DNA of 7,380 bases from Candidatus Eiseniibacteriota bacterium (GTDB lineage: Bacteria; Eisenbacteria; RBG-16-71-46). Both the position numbers and the translations under genes were made by a program. How positions within the stretch are numbered: position 1 is the first letter of the stretch; the number at the start of each line of letters is the position of its first letter. Location of the stretch: assembly GCA_021414165.1 (NCBI GenBank), contig JAIOPA010000135.1:1-7380 (forward strand). The letters run 5' to 3'. Under the pieces are notes generated by a model. That model worked only from the letters and a program-made list of their open reading frames with translations. It did no database searches and was not told where the DNA came from. Below, piece after piece: positions 6,230 through 7,380 of the stretch.

Positions 6230-7380
6230 ATGTTCGCCAAGAAGACCGTGCAACACCTGGATTGCGCCGGGAAGCGTGTGCTCGTGCGCGTCGACTTCAA
6301 CGTGCCGGTGGCCGAGGGTGCGGTGAGCGACGACACGCGCATCGTGGCGGCACTGCCGACCATCCGTTACCTGCTCGAGAAGAAGGCGCGCGTCATCCTG
6401 TGCTCGCACCTCGGGCGGCCCAAGGGTGGGCCGGATTCGAAGAACTCGTTGAAGCCCGTGCGCGAGCGCTTGAGCCGTCTGCTGCGCATGGACGTGGCGT
6501 GGGCCGATGATTGCGTCGGCGAAGTGGCCGAGCGTGCCGCCATGGCGCTCGGCGATGGCCAGGTGCTGCTGCTCGAGAACCTGCGCTTCCACGCCGAGGA
6601 AGAGAAGAACGATCCGGCGTTCGCCGCCGCGCTCGCCAAGCTGGGCGAGTGCTTCGTGAATGACGCGTTCGGCACCGCGCATCGCGCGCACGCCAGCACC
6701 GAGGGCGTGACGCACTTCTTGAAGCCCGCGGTGGCCGGCTTCCTCATGAAGCAGGAACTCGACTACCTGGGCGGCGCGCTCGACAACCCCAAGCGGCCGT
6801 TCGTCGCGGTGCTCGGTGGCTCCAAGGTGAGCGGCAAGATCGACGTGATCGAGGCACTGTTGCCCAAGGTCGATCGCCTGCTCATCGGTGGCGCCATGAT
6901 GTTCACGTTCCTCAAAGCACAGGGCAAGCCCACGGGCCGTTCGCTCGTGGAGGACGACCGGTTGGACGTGGCGCGTGATGTGCTCGCACGTGCGGCCGCC
7001 AAGAACGTCGAACTCGTGCTGCCGGTGGACACCATCGCCTCGACCGCGCCGGATGGTTCGGCGCCGGGCGTGGCCAAGCGCATCGAACAGTTGGGCGACG
7101 CCGAGATGGGCGTGGATATCGGCCCCGAGTCGATCACGCTGTTCGCGAGCAAGCTCAAGGATGCGAAGACCGTGTTGTGGAACGGCCCCATGGGCATCTT
7201 CGAGGTCGCGGCATTCGCGGCCGGCACCATGGGGGTGGCCAAGGCCATGAGCGAGTTGAAGGCTCAGGGTGCCGTCACGGTGGTCGGTGGCGGTGACTCG
7301 GTGGCGGCCGTGCAGCAGAGCGGTCTGGCCGAGCGCTTCTCGCACCTGTCGACCGGTGGTGGTGCCTCGCTCGAGTTCCT
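6230..7380 (+). CDS. pgk: Phosphoglycerate kinase (EC 2.7.2.3), 3' partial
   Basis: The frame is open from ATG 6230 to the window edge, giving 383 residues; bacterial enzymes are usually about 390-400, so only the last stretch is missing. It transfers phosphate from 1,3-bisphosphoglycerate to ADP, making ATP in the cytosol. Motifs in order: VLVRVDFNVP (17-26) and SHLGRPKG (59-66) for phosphoglycerate binding in the N-domain; LLLENLRFH around E116; NDAFGTAHRAHAST (144-157); GGSKVSGK (196-203), with K199 and K203 in the nucleotide/phosphate region; GGAMMFTFLKAQG; the hinge and ADP-site WNGPMGIFE (317-325); GGGDS (353-357); and STGGGASLEF (374-383). All expected blocks are present and intact. 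It follows gap by 12 nt, the common bacterial order, often with tpiA next, which cannot be seen here. Identification is secure. Confidence 0.98.
   Translation, partial: MFAKKTVQHLDCAGKRVLVRVDFNVPVAEGAVSDDTRIVAALPTIRYLLEKKARVILCSHLGRPKGGPDSKNSLKPVRERLSRLLRMDVAWADDCVGEVAERAAMALGDGQVLLLENLRFHAEEEKNDPAFAAALAKLGECFVNDAFGTAHRAHASTEGVTHFLKPAVAGFLMKQELDYLGGALDNPKRPFVAVLGGSKVSGKIDVIEALLPKVDRLLIGGAMMFTFLKAQGKPTGRSLVEDDRLDVARDVLARAAAKNVELVLPVDTIASTAPDGSAPGVAKRIEQLGDAEMGVDIGPESITLFASKLKDAKTVLWNGPMGIFEVAAFAAGTMGVAKAMSELKAQGAVTVVGGGDSVAAVQQSGLAERFSHLSTGGGASLEF

Noticed and set aside
5201..7345. A 714-codon open frame on the minus strand opposite gap and pgk
   Set aside because: It runs antisense through two unmistakable enzymes and its translation is low-complexity, rich in Arg, His, Glu and Leu. 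This is the usual antisense shadow of GC-biased third positions. It has no recognisable domain.

Overview
The window is GC-rich throughout, with G or C in most third codon positions. It holds five genes, all on the + strand, in two blocks. The gene content points to a Gram-negative bacterium of the FCB superphylum or a neighbouring lineage: a secreted protein with a sorting-type C-terminal domain, a PorV/PorQ-family outer-membrane protein and a GWxTD-domain protein lie side by side. The style resembles Candidatus Eisenbacteria or Gemmatimonadota-like metagenome genomes. That placement is inference from protein families, not a phylogeny.

Block 1 (1 to about 5060) is an exported/outer-membrane cluster. 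A large, cysteine-bearing exported protein is cut at its 5' end by the window edge. It ends in a FlgD/type-IX-secretion-like C-terminal domain. After 25 nt comes a PorV/PorQ-family beta-barrel protein with a clear signal peptide, and after 13 nt a GWxTD-domain protein of unknown function. The tight spacing, with the third gene's Shine-Dalgarno overlapping the second gene's stop codon, suggests one transcript. In type IX secretion PorV escorts proteins with C-terminal sorting domains at the outer membrane, so cargo-like and shuttle-like genes sit together here. A perfect 10-bp inverted repeat closes the block. A second, stronger hairpin (15 pairs, 4-nt loop) lies inside the first codons of the GWxTD gene, placed like a terminator or attenuator behind the PorV gene.

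Block 2 (5216 to the right edge) is central carbon metabolism: NAD-type glyceraldehyde-3-phosphate dehydrogenase followed after 12 nt by phosphoglycerate kinase. These are consecutive steps of glycolysis. The kinase lacks only about its last dozen residues at the right edge. The 206-nt gap between blocks holds the terminator-like repeat and presumably the gap-pgk promoter, which I could not resolve.

I saw no RNA gene, mobile element, CRISPR array or attachment site. The most unusual signals are the hairpin inside the GWxTD gene start, the cargo/PorV/GWxTD linkage, and the altered GWxTD signature. None of this demonstrates a new system.
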